64,000 bases of DNA from the NCBI GenBank assembly GCA_009780695.1, contig WQZN01000009.1, positions 32,704 to 96,703 on the forward strand. Direction: 5' to 3'. Below, piece by piece: positions 30,383 to 39,892 of the stretch (position 1 is its first letter; the number at the start of each line of letters is the position of its first letter). This DNA is from Microbacteriaceae bacterium. GTDB taxonomy: Bacteria > Actinomycetota > Actinomycetes > Actinomycetales > Microbacteriaceae. The notes beneath the pieces were generated by a model. It saw only the letters and a list, made by a program, of their open reading frames with translations. It made no database searches and was not told where the DNA came from. The translations under genes were made by a program, and so were the position numbers.

Positions 30383-31419
30383 GCGACGATCTCACGACGC
30401 CGCAGGCGCAGAACGAGGCCGAGCTCGCCTTCGAGGGCGCGCTGCGGCCGAAGTCGCTCACCGAGTTCGTCGGCCAGTCGAAGGTGCGGGGGCAGTTGCA
30501 GCTGCTGCTCACGGCCGCGCGGCTGCAGGAGCGCACGGCCGACCACATCCTGCTCGCCGGCCCTCCCGGGCTCGGCAAGACGACGCTCGCGATGATCGTC
30601 GCCGCCGAGAGCGAGCGTCCACTGCGGATGTCGAGCGGCCCCGCGATCCAGCACGCGGGCGACCTCGCCGCGGTGCTCTCGTCGCTCGTGCCCGGCGAGG
30701 TGCTCTTCATCGACGAGATCCACCGCATGGCGCGCTCCGCGGAAGAGATGCTCTACCTCGCCATGGAGGACTTCCGGATCGACATCATGGTCGGCAAAGG
30801 CGCCGGCGCCACGAGCATCCCGCTCGACCTCGCCCCCTTCACGCTCGTCGGCGCGACGACCCGCTCGGGCCTGCTGCCCAATCCGCTGCGCGACCGCTTC
30901 GGCTTCACGGCGCACCTCGAGTTCTACAGCGACGGCGAGCTCGAGAAGGTGCTCGACCGCGCCGCGGGCATGCTCGACCTCGACATCGACCGCGAGGCCC
31001 TCGCCGAGATCGCCGGCCGCAGCCGCGGCACACCACGCATCGCGAACCGCCTGCTGCGGCGGGTGCGCGACTACGCGCTCGTGCACACCGGCCGGGCCGA
31101 TCTCGCCGCCGTGCGCGCGGCGCTCGAGCTCTACGACGTCGACCCGCTGGGCCTCGACCGGCTCGACCGCGCCGTCATGGAGACCATGCTGCAGCGCTTC
31201 GACGGCGGCCCCGTCGGCCTCTCGACGCTCGCGGTCTCCGTCGGCGAGGAGGCCGAGACGATCGAGTCGGTGGTCGAGCCGTTCCTGGTGCGCATCGGCC
31301 TCATCTCGCGCACGCCACGCGGCCGTGTCGCGACCGCCGCCGCATGGAAGCATTTCGGGCTCGAACCCAGCCGACCCGTAGCGGGTGCCCAGCAGGCGCT
31401 TTTCACCGATCGCCTATAA
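30379..31419 (+). CDS. ruvB: Holliday junction branch migration ATPase RuvB
   Basis: 346 residues. AAA+ motor: Walker [10 protein letters not shown] (61-69), Walker B FIDEIHRM, sensor 1 [10 protein letters not shown], and arginine finger region PLRDRFGF. The C-terminal winged helix carries [13 protein letters not shown]. Starts four bases inside ruvA. The terminal codons include a TATAAT sequence that probably serves yajC. Confidence 0.98.
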   Translation: MSDDLTTPQAQNEAELAFEGALRPKSLTEFVGQSKVRGQLQLLLTAARLQERTADHILLAGPPGLGKTTLAMIVAAESERPLRMSSGPAIQHAGDLAAVLSSLVPGEVLFIDEIHRMARSAEEMLYLAMEDFRIDIMVGKGAGATSIPLDLAPFTLVGATTRSGLLPNPLRDRFGFTAHLEFYSDGELEKVLDRAAGMLDLDIDREALAEIAGRSRGTPRIANRLLRRVRDYALVHTGRADLAAVRAALELYDVDPLGLDRLDRAVMETMLQRFDGGPVGLSTLAVSVGEEAETIESVVEPFLVRIGLISRTPRGRVATAAAWKHFGLEPSRPVAGAQQALFTDRL

Positions 31420-31486
31420 TCCTCGGAAAGGGCCGATCGGCCCGATTTCCCCACGTGAGGTGACCTCTTCCCTCACATCGAAAGGA
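31415..31486 (+). promoter_or_regulatory. yajC promoter and leader
   Basis: TATAAT (31415-31420), a perfect -10, overlaps the ruvB stop. No good -35 is visible. The ~70-nt leader holds the palindrome GGGCCGATCGGCCC (31430-31443) and a hairpin GTGAGG/CCTCAC (31455-31476), then AAAGGA ten bases before the ATG. Confidence 0.6.
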
Positions 31487-31496
31487 CTTCCCCCTC

Positions 31497-31877
31497 ATGG
31501 GTAACTCGACGCTGCTTGTCGTGATGGTCGTCATCCTCGCGTTCTTCTTCTTCTGGACGTGGCGGAACAACCGCAAGCGCCAGAAGGCCGAGGCCGAGAA
31601 GGCCGCCCAGCTCCAGCCCGGTGTCGACGTCATGACGAACTTCGGGCTCTTCGGCACGATCCACTCGCTCGACCTCGAGAACAACAAGGTCGTCCTCGAG
31701 CTCAGCCCCGGCACCCTCGTGACGGTGCACAAGCAGGCGATCTCGCGCATCGAGACCCCGGCGTCGGCCGACGACGAGGATGTCGCGGCCCCGGTGTCCA
31801 GCGCCATCGACGACGCCAACGCCGCCGCTCAGGCCCAGGCGAACCAGGCGTCCGACGTGCACAAGAACAACGACTAA
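31497..31877 (+). CDS. yajC: Preprotein translocase accessory subunit YajC
   Basis: 126 residues. One N-terminal membrane helix (LLVVMVVILAFFFFWTW), a basic stretch NNRKRQKAEAEK, then the cytoplasmic domain with LQPGVDVMTNFGLFGTIHS. YajC binds SecDF and the Sec channel. The C-terminal ~40 residues are Ala/Asp/Gln-rich and probably disordered. It is 64 nt upstream of secD. Confidence 0.95.
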   Translation: MGNSTLLVVMVVILAFFFFWTWRNNRKRQKAEAEKAAQLQPGVDVMTNFGLFGTIHSLDLENNKVVLELSPGTLVTVHKQAISRIETPASADDEDVAAPVSSAIDDANAAAQAQANQASDVHKNND

Positions 31878-31941
31878 GACCGTCCACACCCCGCTCGGGC
31901 ACGGACGTCTCCGCGCCCCCGCAGAAAGCTGAGTCACGCCC

Positions 31942-33687
31942 GTGGCAAAGACGTCTCCCGTTCGGCAAGCGTCCCGTTCCCTCATCTGGCTGGGCGTGCT
32001 CGTCGTCGCCCTCGCGGCCGCGCTCACCAGCGGCGTGCTGTGGGGGAGCGCGACCGTCGCCCCGAAGCTCGGCCTCGATCTGCAGGGCGGCACCGAGGTG
32101 ATCCTGACGCCCGTGCTCGAGCACGGCCACAGCGTGACCAGCGACGAGCTGAACCAGGCGGTCTCGATCATCCGCCAGCGCGTCGACGCCTCGGGCGTCT
32201 CCGAGGCCACGGTCTCGACGCAGGGCAACACGAACATCGTGGTGGACGTTCCCGGCCGCCTCGACGACGCGACGAAGCAGCGCATCGAGGCCTCCTCGAA
32301 GATGGAGCTGCGCCCGGTCCTCATCGCCGAGAGCCCGGCCACGACCTCGTTCCAGGGCAGCGACGGCAAGTCGACCCCCTACCCGACCCCGGCTCCGACC
32401 CTCGCGAACACCCCGACCGCGAAGCCGACGAACCCGAGCGACCTGAGCTACGTCACCCCGTATCTGCAGGCGGAGTTCGAGTCGTTCGACTGCTCGTCCC
32501 TCAAGGACGCCACGACCAACGTCGCGCCCTCCGCGCAGCCGCTCGTCACGTGCGACTCGACCGGAACGACGAAGTACCTGCTCGGCCCGGTCGAGGTCCA
32601 GGGCAGCGACATCACCAACGCGACCGCCGGCATGATCTCCAGCCAGCAGGGCGTCACGACCGGCCAGTGGGGCGTCAACCTGACCTTCAACGCCCGCGGT
32701 GCCAAGGCCTTCGACGCCGTCAGCACGCGCCTCAACGGCTACTACGTCGCCGCGCAGTCCGCCGGCACGCAGGACCCGCGTTCGCAGTTCGCGTTCGTGC
32801 TCGACGGCCGCGTGCTCGAGGCGCCCCAGATGCAGGGCATCATCACGGGCAACACCTCGCAGATCAGCGGCAACTTCACCCAGGCGAGCGCCCAGTCGCT
32901 CGCCAGCCAGCTCAAGTTCGGCGCGCTGCCGGTGAGCTTCAAGGTGCAGAGCTCGAACACGATCTCGGCGACGCTCGGCTCGACCCAGCTGCTCTCGGGC
33001 ATGATCGCCGGCGCCATCGGCCTGCTGCTCGTGTTCATCTACACGCTGTTCCAGTACCGCACGCTCGGCTTCGTCACGATCCTGTCGCTCGTCATCGCCG
33101 CAGCGCTGACCTACGCCGCGATCGCACTGCTGTCGTGGCAGATCGGCTACCGCCTGTCGCTCGCCGGCGTCGCAGGTCTGATCGTGGCCATCGGCTTCAC
33201 AGCGGACTCGTTCATCGTCTACTTCGAACGCATCAGGGACGAGCTGCGCGAGGGCCGCGGGCTCGAGTCCGCCATCGAAGCCGGCTGGAAGCGCGCCCAG
33301 CGCACGATCTACGCCGCCAAGACGACCAACCTGCTCGCCGCGGTCGTGCTCTACGTCCTCGCCGTCGGCAACGTGCAGGGCTTCGCCTTCACGCTCGGCC
33401 TCACGACGATCATCGACGTCATCGTCGTCGTGATGTTCACGCACCCGATCCTGCGCCTGCTCGCCCGCGTGCCGTTCTTCGCCGAGGGCCACACGCTCTC
33501 GGGCCTCGACCCGAAGGCGCTCGGCGCGGTCTACCGCGGCGCGGCGCAGTTCCGACCGGCCGCCTCGGTCGGCGCGGGGAAGATCGCGTCGAGCAGCCGC
33601 GAGGCCGCGAAGCGCCAGACCATCGCCGAGCGCAAGGCCGCCGAGCTCGCGGCATCCGGCACCCGTAGCAACGGAAAGGACGACTGA
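31942..33687 (+). CDS. secD: Protein translocase subunit SecD
   Basis: 581 residues. TM1 (SLIWLGVLVVALAAALTSGVLW) is followed by the conserved LGLDLQGGTEV motif, a large periplasmic domain with a Pro/Thr-rich insert (~130-165), and five C-terminal helices including LAGVAGLIVAIGFTADSFIVYFE. SecDF uses the proton gradient to pull exported proteins. GTG start with a weak ribosome site. The basic C-terminal tail is longer than in E. coli. TGATG overlap to secF. Confidence 0.96.
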   Translation: MAKTSPVRQASRSLIWLGVLVVALAAALTSGVLWGSATVAPKLGLDLQGGTEVILTPVLEHGHSVTSDELNQAVSIIRQRVDASGVSEATVSTQGNTNIVVDVPGRLDDATKQRIEASSKMELRPVLIAESPATTSFQGSDGKSTPYPTPAPTLANTPTAKPTNPSDLSYVTPYLQAEFESFDCSSLKDATTNVAPSAQPLVTCDSTGTTKYLLGPVEVQGSDITNATAGMISSQQGVTTGQWGVNLTFNARGAKAFDAVSTRLNGYYVAAQSAGTQDPRSQFAFVLDGRVLEAPQMQGIITGNTSQISGNFTQASAQSLASQLKFGALPVSFKVQSSNTISATLGSTQLLSGMIAGAIGLLLVFIYTLFQYRTLGFVTILSLVIAAALTYAAIALLSWQIGYRLSLAGVAGLIVAIGFTADSFIVYFERIRDELREGRGLESAIEAGWKRAQRTIYAAKTTNLLAAVVLYVLAVGNVQGFAFTLGLTTIIDVIVVVMFTHPILRLLARVPFFAEGHTLSGLDPKALGAVYRGAAQFRPAASVGAGKIASSSREAAKRQTIAERKAAELAASGTRSNGKDD

Positions 33688-34700
33688 TGGCCTCCCGTTT
33701 CCAGCAGTTCGGCAACGACCTCTTCACCGGCGCCCGCTCGATCGAGTTCATCGGTCGCCGCAAGCTCTGGCTCGGCATCGCCGCCGTCGTGATGGTGCTG
33801 TGCATCATCGTGCCGTTCGTGCGCGGCTTCAACTGGGGCATCGACTTCCGCGGCGGCTCGCAGTTCCAGCTGTCGCACACCAGCTCGATCAACCAGGACA
33901 CCGCGAAGCAGGCCGTGCTCTCGGTCAAGTCCAACGCCGTCGTGCAGATCTCCGTGGTCAACGGCGACGGCCTGCGCGTCACGACCGATCAGCTGACGAC
34001 GGGTGAGACCAAGCAGGTCACCAACAACCTCGCCGCAGCCTTCCACGTGAACTCGGCCGACATCACCTCGTCCTTCATCGGGCCGGCGTGGGGCGCGGAT
34101 GTCTCGCGCAAGGCCCTGCAGGGCCTCGGGGTGTTCCTCATCCTCGCGTTCCTGGGCATGGCCGCGTACTTCCGCACCTGGAAGATGTCGATCGCCGCGA
34201 TCCTGAAGCTGTTCCACGACCTCGTCTTCACGGTCGGCGTCTACGCCGCGACGGGCTTCGAGATCACCCCCGCCACCGTCATCGGCTTCCTGACGATCCT
34301 CGGCTACGCGCTGTACGACACGGTCGTCGTGTTCGACAAGATCCGTGAGAACACCACCGAGGACATGCCCAAGCTGACGCGCACCTTCGGCGAGTCCGCG
34401 AACCTCGCCGTGAACCAGACGCTCGTGCGGTCGATCAACACCGCGGTCATCGCGGCGCTGCCGGTCGCCGGCATCCTCTTCATCGGCGCCTTCGTGCTCG
34501 GTGCGGCGACCCTCGAGGACATCTCGCTGTCGCTGTTCGTCGGCATCCTGATCGCGACGTACTCGACCGTCTTCGTCGCGTCGCCGCTGTACGTCTGGTT
34601 CCGCGAGGGCGAGCCCGAGATCGCGAAGCACGACCGCCGCGTGCTCGCGGCGCGCGCCAAGGCGCCCGTCGACACGGAGGTCGTCGCGGCAACGCGATAA
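33687..34700 (+). CDS. secF: Protein translocase subunit SecF
   Basis: 337 residues. GIDFRGGSQFQL after TM1 is the SecF signature, and GYALYDTVVVFDKIREN and RSINTAVIAALPVAGILF are the conserved membrane core with the proton-path Asp. Six predicted membrane helices. The ATG overlaps the secD stop, with GGAAAGGA upstream. It is followed after 21 nt by relA. Confidence 0.96.
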   Translation: MASRFQQFGNDLFTGARSIEFIGRRKLWLGIAAVVMVLCIIVPFVRGFNWGIDFRGGSQFQLSHTSSINQDTAKQAVLSVKSNAVVQISVVNGDGLRVTTDQLTTGETKQVTNNLAAAFHVNSADITSSFIGPAWGADVSRKALQGLGVFLILAFLGMAAYFRTWKMSIAAILKLFHDLVFTVGVYAATGFEITPATVIGFLTILGYALYDTVVVFDKIRENTTEDMPKLTRTFGESANLAVNQTLVRSINTAVIAALPVAGILFIGAFVLGAATLEDISLSLFVGILIATYSTVFVASPLYVWFREGEPEIAKHDRRVLAARAKAPVDTEVVAATR

Positions 34701-34721
34701 TGGAGGAGAGAGGCGGTTCAC

Positions 34722-36977
34722 ATGGTCGATACGACAACCACGAATCAGACCGCCTCTCTGCGCCGTCTCGTCCCACGGCTGTTCTCGCGCTCACTGCAGA
34801 ACGGTGCGCTCGACACCCTGCTGCGCACCGTGCGCCAGCATCATCCACGGGCCGACATCGCCCTGATCGAGCGCGCGTACGCCGTCGCCGAGCGGGCGCA
34901 TGCGGGCCAGAAGCGCCGTAGCGGCGAGCCGTACATCACGCACCCGCTGGCGGTCGCGCAGATCCTCGCCGACCTCGGCATCGGGTCGAAGACCGTGGCC
35001 GCGGCACTGCTGCACGACACCGTCGAGGACACCGAGTACAGCCTCGACCAGCTGACCGCCGACTTCGGCACCGAGATCGCGATGCTCGTCGACGGCGTCA
35101 CGAAGCTCGACAAGGTCAAGTACGGCGACAGCGCCCAGGCCGAGACGGTGCGGAAGATGATCATCGCGATGTCGAAGGACATCCGCGTGCTCGTCATCAA
35201 GCTCGCCGACCGCCTGCACAACGCGCGCACGTGGGGCTTCATGCCGTCGGCGAGCGCCGAGCGCAAGGCGAAGGAGACGCTCGAGATCTATGCGCCGCTC
35301 GCGCACCGCCTCGGAATCCAGACCATCAAGGCCGAGCTCGAGGACCTGAGCTTCGCCGTGCTGCAGCCGAAGCTGTACATCGAGATCGAGAACCTCGTGA
35401 AGCAGCGCTCGCCCGAGCGCGAGCGCGTCGTGCAGCAGGTGATCGCGGCGATCGACGAAGATCTGCGCGCCGCACGCATCCGCGGGAAGGTCGTCGGCCG
35501 GCCGAAGCAGTACTACTCGATCTACCAGAAGATGGTCGTGCGAGGGCGCGAGTTCGACGAGATCTACGACCTCGTCGGCATCCGCGTGCTCGTCAACACG
35601 GTGCGCGACTGCTACGCGGTGCTCGGCTCGATCCACGCGCGGTGGACCCCGGTGCCCGGCCGCTTCAAGGACTACATCGCGACGCCGAAGTACAACCTGT
35701 ACCAGTCGCTGCACACGACCGTGATCGGCCCGGCCGGCCGCGCCGTCGAGATCCAGATCCGCACCGAGGAAATGCATCAGCGTGCCGAGTACGGCGTCGC
35801 CGCGCACTTCAAGTACAAGGAGCGGGTCGCCGGCGGCAAACAGGACAAGGGGCCGGTGGATGCCGACTTCACCTGGCTCGCGCACATCACCGACTGGCAG
35901 GCCGAGACCGACGACCCGAGCGAGTTCCTCGACTCGCTGCGCTACGAGATCGGCGCAAAAGAGGTCTATGTCTTCACCCCCAAGGGCAAGGTCATCGGCC
36001 TGCCCCAGGGTGCGACCCCCGTCGACTTCGCCTACGCCGTGCACACCGAGGTGGGCCATCGCACGATGGGCGCCAAGGTCAACGGCCGGCTCATCCCGCT
36101 CGACTCGCAGCTCAACACGGGCGACGTCGTCGAGGTGTTCACTTCCAAGAACCCGGACGCCGGCCCCAGCCAGGACTGGCTGAACTTCGTCAAGAGCCCG
36201 CGCGCCCGCGGCAAGATCCGCCAGTGGTTCACCAAGGAGCGCCGCGACGAGGCGATCGAGCAGGGCAAGGACGCGATCGCCCGGGCGATGCGCAAGCAGA
36301 ACCTGCCCCTGACGCGCCTGATGAGCCCCGAGTCTCTCGGCGAGGTCGTCACCACGCTGCACCTCGAGAACGTCGAGGCCCTGTACGCCGCCGTCGGCGA
36401 GGGGCACGTGTCGACCCAGTCGGTGCTCGAGAAGCTGCTCTCCGGCCTGCAGACCGAGGCCGAGACCGAGACCTCCGGCAGCGAGTCGACGCCGATCGTC
36501 CGCGGGCGGCGCCCGCGAAGCTCGGGGGACTCCGGCGTGCTCGTGCGCGGTGCGCCCGACATCCTCGTCAAGCTCGCCAAGTGCTGCACGCCCGTGCCGG
36601 GCGACAAGATCGTGGGCTTCATCACGCGCGGCTCGGGCGTCTCGGTGCACCAGGCCGACTGCCGCAACGTCGCCGAGCTGATGACCCAGCCCGACCGCAT
36701 GATCGAGGTCGAGTGGGCCGGCGGCAACAAGGGGCTCTTCCTCGTGCAGATCCAGGTCGAGGCGCTCGACCGCTCGGGCCTGCTCTCCGACATCACGCGC
36801 GTGCTCTCCGAGCACCACGTCAACATCCTCTCCGCGACCGTCAACACCTCGCAGGATCGGTTGGCGCTCTCGCGGTACGTCTTCGAGATGGGCGACACGA
36901 CCCACCTCGACCGGGTGCTGAACGCCGTGCGCCGCATCGACGCCGTCTACGACGTCTACCGCGTCAACGCCGGCTGA
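34722..36977 (+). CDS. relA: Bifunctional (p)ppGpp synthetase/hydrolase (Rel)
   Basis: 751 residues. HD hydrolase domain with His74 (ITHPLAVA), His98-Asp99 (LLHDTVEDT) and KLADRLHN; synthetase domain with YYSIYQKM, RFKDYIATPKYNLYQSLHT and EIQIRTEEMH. Both halves look active, as expected for the single actinobacterial Rel. TGS domain near ~400 (YVFTPKGKVIGLPQGATP), zinc-finger-like KCCTPVPGD, and a C-terminal ACT domain. Controls the stringent response. Its last 14 bases overlap the convergent AbiEi-like gene. Confidence 0.97.
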   Translation: MVDTTTTNQTASLRRLVPRLFSRSLQNGALDTLLRTVRQHHPRADIALIERAYAVAERAHAGQKRRSGEPYITHPLAVAQILADLGIGSKTVAAALLHDTVEDTEYSLDQLTADFGTEIAMLVDGVTKLDKVKYGDSAQAETVRKMIIAMSKDIRVLVIKLADRLHNARTWGFMPSASAERKAKETLEIYAPLAHRLGIQTIKAELEDLSFAVLQPKLYIEIENLVKQRSPERERVVQQVIAAIDEDLRAARIRGKVVGRPKQYYSIYQKMVVRGREFDEIYDLVGIRVLVNTVRDCYAVLGSIHARWTPVPGRFKDYIATPKYNLYQSLHTTVIGPAGRAVEIQIRTEEMHQRAEYGVAAHFKYKERVAGGKQDKGPVDADFTWLAHITDWQAETDDPSEFLDSLRYEIGAKEVYVFTPKGKVIGLPQGATPVDFAYAVHTEVGHRTMGAKVNGRLIPLDSQLNTGDVVEVFTSKNPDAGPSQDWLNFVKSPRARGKIRQWFTKERRDEAIEQGKDAIARAMRKQNLPLTRLMSPESLGEVVTTLHLENVEALYAAVGEGHVSTQSVLEKLLSGLQTEAETETSGSESTPIVRGRRPRSSGDSGVLVRGAPDILVKLAKCCTPVPGDKIVGFITRGSGVSVHQADCRNVAELMTQPDRMIEVEWAGGNKGLFLVQIQVEALDRSGLLSDITRVLSEHHVNILSATVNTSQDRLALSRYVFEMGDTTHLDRVLNAVRRIDAVYDVYRVNAG

Positions 36978-37512
36978 AGCGGCCCCACGCCCTGATCCGC
37001 TCGAGCGCGCGGCGCTTGCCCGGTGTGTGCCCGAGGTCGATCGCGAGGGCGAGCGCCGCGTCGAGCACACCGGGGGAGCCGACGAGGCGGATGACGGCAG
37101 CACGGCGCTCGGCCGAGACCGTGTCGAGCAGCGCCACGTCGACGACGGTGCGCGCCCGCGCGGTGACGCGCACCGTGCCGAACACCGCCAGCTGCGCATC
37201 GTCGACCGAGGTCTCGCGCAGGCTGATGCGCGTCGTCGACAGCAGCCGCCCGCGTGCCTCACGCCGGATCGACGCGGTGTGCACGCGCGGCGGGGCGTCG
37301 AGACCGCCCCAGACCCACAGCGCAGTGTCGAGCTCGGCGATCATCCGGGCCTCGAGCACGCCCGCGAGCGCCAGGGCGCGGTTGGCCGACAGCTCGGGCT
37401 CGTCGACGGCGATGACCGCCTCGTCGAGCGCGAAGGCCTCGCCGTCGAGGCGCAACGCGGACAGCTCGGCGACGGGCAGATCGAACCGGGTGAGCACGGC
37501 GGGCAGGCGCAT
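36964..37512 (-). CDS. AbiEi-like antitoxin-family protein (probable)
   Basis: 182 residues. LPAVLTRFDLPVAELSALRLDGEAF, a middle VHTASIRREARGRLL and TARARTVVDVALLDTVSAERRAAVIRL resemble the C-terminal part of AbiEi-type proteins, which usually carry an N-terminal winged helix; that part looks short here. No AbiEii toxin gene is adjacent, so a toxin-antitoxin role is doubtful. ATG 37512 was chosen because the 46-codon upstream extension is Arg/Pro-rich and crosses a strong terminator. Its 3' end overlaps relA by 14 bases, tail to tail. Confidence 0.6.
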   Translation of the reverse strand: MRLPAVLTRFDLPVAELSALRLDGEAFALDEAVIAVDEPELSANRALALAGVLEARMIAELDTALWVWGGLDAPPRVHTASIRREARGRLLSTTRISLRETSVDDAQLAVFGTVRVTARARTVVDVALLDTVSAERRAAVIRLVGSPGVLDAALALAIDLGHTPGKRRALERIRAWGRFSRR

Positions 37513-37534
37513 GCCGTGATCGTCGCAGAAACGC

Positions 37535-37564
37535 GGGAAGGCCCGGGCGAACCCGGGCCTTCCC
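37535..37564 (-). terminator. Terminator of the DUF349 gene
   Basis: 13-bp perfect stem (37535-37547 with 37552-37564) closed by a 4-nt loop, 15 bases beyond the DUF349 stop on the minus strand and followed by GCGTTTCTG. The AbiEi-like gene starts 23 bases further on. Confidence 0.8.
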
Positions 37565-37579
37565 TGTGGACAGTGCGGA

Positions 37580-38809
37580 TCAGCGCAGGGCGTTGAGCCA
37601 GGCCTTGCGCGCCTCGATCGCCTCTTCCGCGGCGGTGACGCCCTTGGCATCCCCCGCGGCCTTCGCCTCGGCGAGCTCGGCCTCGAGGCGCTCGATCGCC
37701 TCGCTCAGCTGGGCCGCGAGACCGGCGCTGCGCGCCTGCTTCTCGGGGTTGTTGGCACGCCAGTGCTCCTCGTCGAGCTTGCGCACGGCGGCCTCGACCT
37801 TGCGCAGGCGGTCTTCGATCGGGCGCACCTGCTCGCGCGGCACGCGGCCGATCTCGTCCCACCGGCGCTGGACGTCGAGCAGCTTCGCCTTCGCGACGTC
37901 ACGGTCGGTCTCGGTCAGCAGCGGCTCGGCCTCGGCCAGCAGGGCGAGCTTGGCGTCGAGGTTGCCCGCGTACTCCTCGTTCTCGACGGCGTCGACCTGC
38001 GCCTTCGCGGCATAGATCTGGTCGCCCGCGGCTTTGAACCGCGCCCAGAGCGCGTCGTCGTCGCGCTTGCCCGCACGGCCGGCGCGCTTCCACTCGTCGA
38101 GCAGATCGCGGTACTGGGGGATGCCGTCTGCACCGCGCGACACGAGCGCCTCGGCGCGCTCGATCAGGGTCGCCTTCGTGGAGCGGGCACCGCGGTGCTG
38201 CGAGTCGAGCTCGGCGAAGAACGCCTTGCGGTTGCGCTCGATGACGGACCGGGCGGCGCGGAACCGCTTCCAGAGCTCGTTCGCCTCGTTCTTCGGCAGG
38301 CGGGGGCCGTCCTTCTGATGCTGCTGCCAGCGGCCGAACAGCTCGTCGAGCTGGGCGCTCGCGCGCTTCCACTGCGTCTTGGCAGGGTCTTCCGCGGCGA
38401 GGCTCTCGGCCTCGACGACGATCTGCTCGCGCACCTGCAGGGCTTCGGCGACGGCAGCCTTGGCCTCGGCGGACTGCTGCTCGGTGAGCTCCTCGACGGC
38501 GCCGCCGAGCTTGTCGAGGCGTGCGTCGAGCGCGGCGAGGTCGCCGACGGCGCTCGCCCCCACGACGTTCTGCTTCAGCGCGGCCACCGACTTCGCGATG
38601 TCCGGGGCGGGGGCGCCGCGGCGGGCGCGCTGCTCGAGGATCGAGACCTGACCCGCCAGATCGGCGAACTTGCGCTCGTAGTAGGCCAGTGCTTCCTCGG
38701 GCGTGGCACCCGGGAACTCGCCTACGGCGCGCTCACCGTCGCCTTCGCGCACGTAGACGGTGCCGTCTTCGGCCACTCGGCCCCAGGGCTGCTGTTCGGA
38801 TTCGGACAA
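37580..38809 (-). CDS. DUF349 repeat protein
   Basis: 409 residues, almost wholly helical and charged, with at least three DUF349 repeats marked by the Trp-rich pattern (FGRWQQHQKDGPRLPKNE, LLDEWKRAGRAGKRDDDALW, QRRWDEIGRVPREQVRPIE). The C-terminal part is a coiled coil (AIERLEAELAEAKAAGDAK). Function unknown; adjacency to relA in actinobacteria is frequent. The start is TTG at 38809 with GGTGGAG just upstream; no ATG or GTG near the family N-terminus (QQPWGRVAEDGTVYVRE) is better placed. Confidence 0.85.
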   Translation of the reverse strand: MSESEQQPWGRVAEDGTVYVREGDGERAVGEFPGATPEEALAYYERKFADLAGQVSILEQRARRGAPAPDIAKSVAALKQNVVGASAVGDLAALDARLDKLGGAVEELTEQQSAEAKAAVAEALQVREQIVVEAESLAAEDPAKTQWKRASAQLDELFGRWQQHQKDGPRLPKNEANELWKRFRAARSVIERNRKAFFAELDSQHRGARSTKATLIERAEALVSRGADGIPQYRDLLDEWKRAGRAGKRDDDALWARFKAAGDQIYAAKAQVDAVENEEYAGNLDAKLALLAEAEPLLTETDRDVAKAKLLDVQRRWDEIGRVPREQVRPIEDRLRKVEAAVRKLDEEHWRANNPEKQARSAGLAAQLSEAIERLEAELAEAKAAGDAKGVTAAEEAIEARKAWLNALR

Positions 38810-38910
38810 GATGCTCCACCTTGCTCACGGAACGGCCGTTTCAGCGGCCGCTGCTGACACTCGAACGTCAGCCTATTGCACGGCGCGCGGGCCGTGGCCA
38901 GCCCGATCGG

Positions 38911-39768
38911 CTACTTGAGCGTGAAGCCGGTGATGGTCGTCGCGACCTTGGGCGCGGCATCCGCGCTGCCGTCGGTCGTGCCCTTCGCGGTGATGCTCGA
39001 GATCAGCTTGTCGAGGCCGGTGGCGACCTGTCCGACGACGGTGTAGCCGCCTGCTGCGTCGTTGGGGATCGTCGTGTCGCCGTACACGATGAAGAACTGG
39101 CTGCCGTTGCTGTACGCGTCGCCGGTCTGGCGCGCCATCGCGATGACGCCCTTCTTATAGAGCGCGGTGCCCTGCGGCGTCTGGCTGTTCGTGGTGCCGG
39201 CGGTCGTCGCGGGTGCGTTCTCGATCGGCCCGTAGCTGAAGCCGGGGCCGCCGGTCGGACCCGCAGCGACCGTCTTCGCGCCGCCGCACTGCAGCACCTT
39301 GAAGGTGGCGCTCGTCGTCAGACGGTGGCAGACCATGCCGGTGTACCAGCCCTTCTGCACGAGGCCGATGACCGCCGACGCGGCCTGCGGCGCAGCGGCG
39401 CCGTCGAGGGTGACGCCGAGCGGGACGTCCTTGTTCAGCGTCAGCGTGCCCGTCCAGTCCCGCCCAGCGGCGAGGGTCTTCGAGGGCACATCGCCCTGGT
39501 TGGCGCCGGCCGTCGCGGTGGGCGTCGGAGTGGAGGTGGGGGATGTCGTGGCCTTCGGCGCCGCGACGGGCTTGCCGGGCCCGGCACCGAAGTACAGCAG
39601 CTGCAGGCCGATGGCGGCGGCCGCGACGACGACGATCGCGATGCCCGCGATGCGGTTGTCGCGCCGGCGACGCTTGACGCCCGTGGCGTGCACCGTCTGC
39701 CGTGCCTGGTACGCGCGCAGGCGCTCACGGGCGACACGGGCTTCGCGGTCGTTCTTCGAGGGTGCCAC
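38911..39768 (-). CDS. Membrane-anchored cyclophilin-type peptidyl-prolyl isomerase
   Basis: 285 residues. A basic cytoplasmic N-terminus (RERLRAYQARQTVHATGVKR), one membrane helix at ~40-59 (IAGIAIVVVAAAAIGLQLLY), a Thr/Pro linker (~66-88), then a cyclophilin domain with FSYGPIENAPATT, GVIAMARQTGDAYSNGSQFF and GYTVVGQVATGLD. The isomerase active site faces the outside, where it would help fold exported proteins. The GTG start has AAAGGA at eight bases. In mycobacteria ppiB likewise follows relA. Confidence 0.92.
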   Translation of the reverse strand: MAPSKNDREARVARERLRAYQARQTVHATGVKRRRRDNRIAGIAIVVVAAAAIGLQLLYFGAGPGKPVAAPKATTSPTSTPTPTATAGANQGDVPSKTLAAGRDWTGTLTLNKDVPLGVTLDGAAAPQAASAVIGLVQKGWYTGMVCHRLTTSATFKVLQCGGAKTVAAGPTGGPGFSYGPIENAPATTAGTTNSQTPQGTALYKKGVIAMARQTGDAYSNGSQFFIVYGDTTIPNDAAGGYTVVGQVATGLDKLISSITAKGTTDGSADAAPKVATTITGFTLK

Positions 39769-39892
39769 GCTGCGGATCCTTTCGACGTTCGTCGGGTCGC
39801 ACTTTATCCGGCGCGCTTGTGCGGGCTGAAATCCGCGGGCGACACGGGCGGGACGGGCCAGGATGTCGGCCGACTCTCGTAGACTTGTTCGC

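Noticed and set aside
37513..37650. N-terminal extension of the AbiEi-like protein to 228 residues
   Set aside because: The extra codons cross the 13-bp terminator stem at 37535-37564 and run into the DUF349 gene; they encode an Arg/Pro-rich stretch without similarity to the domain.
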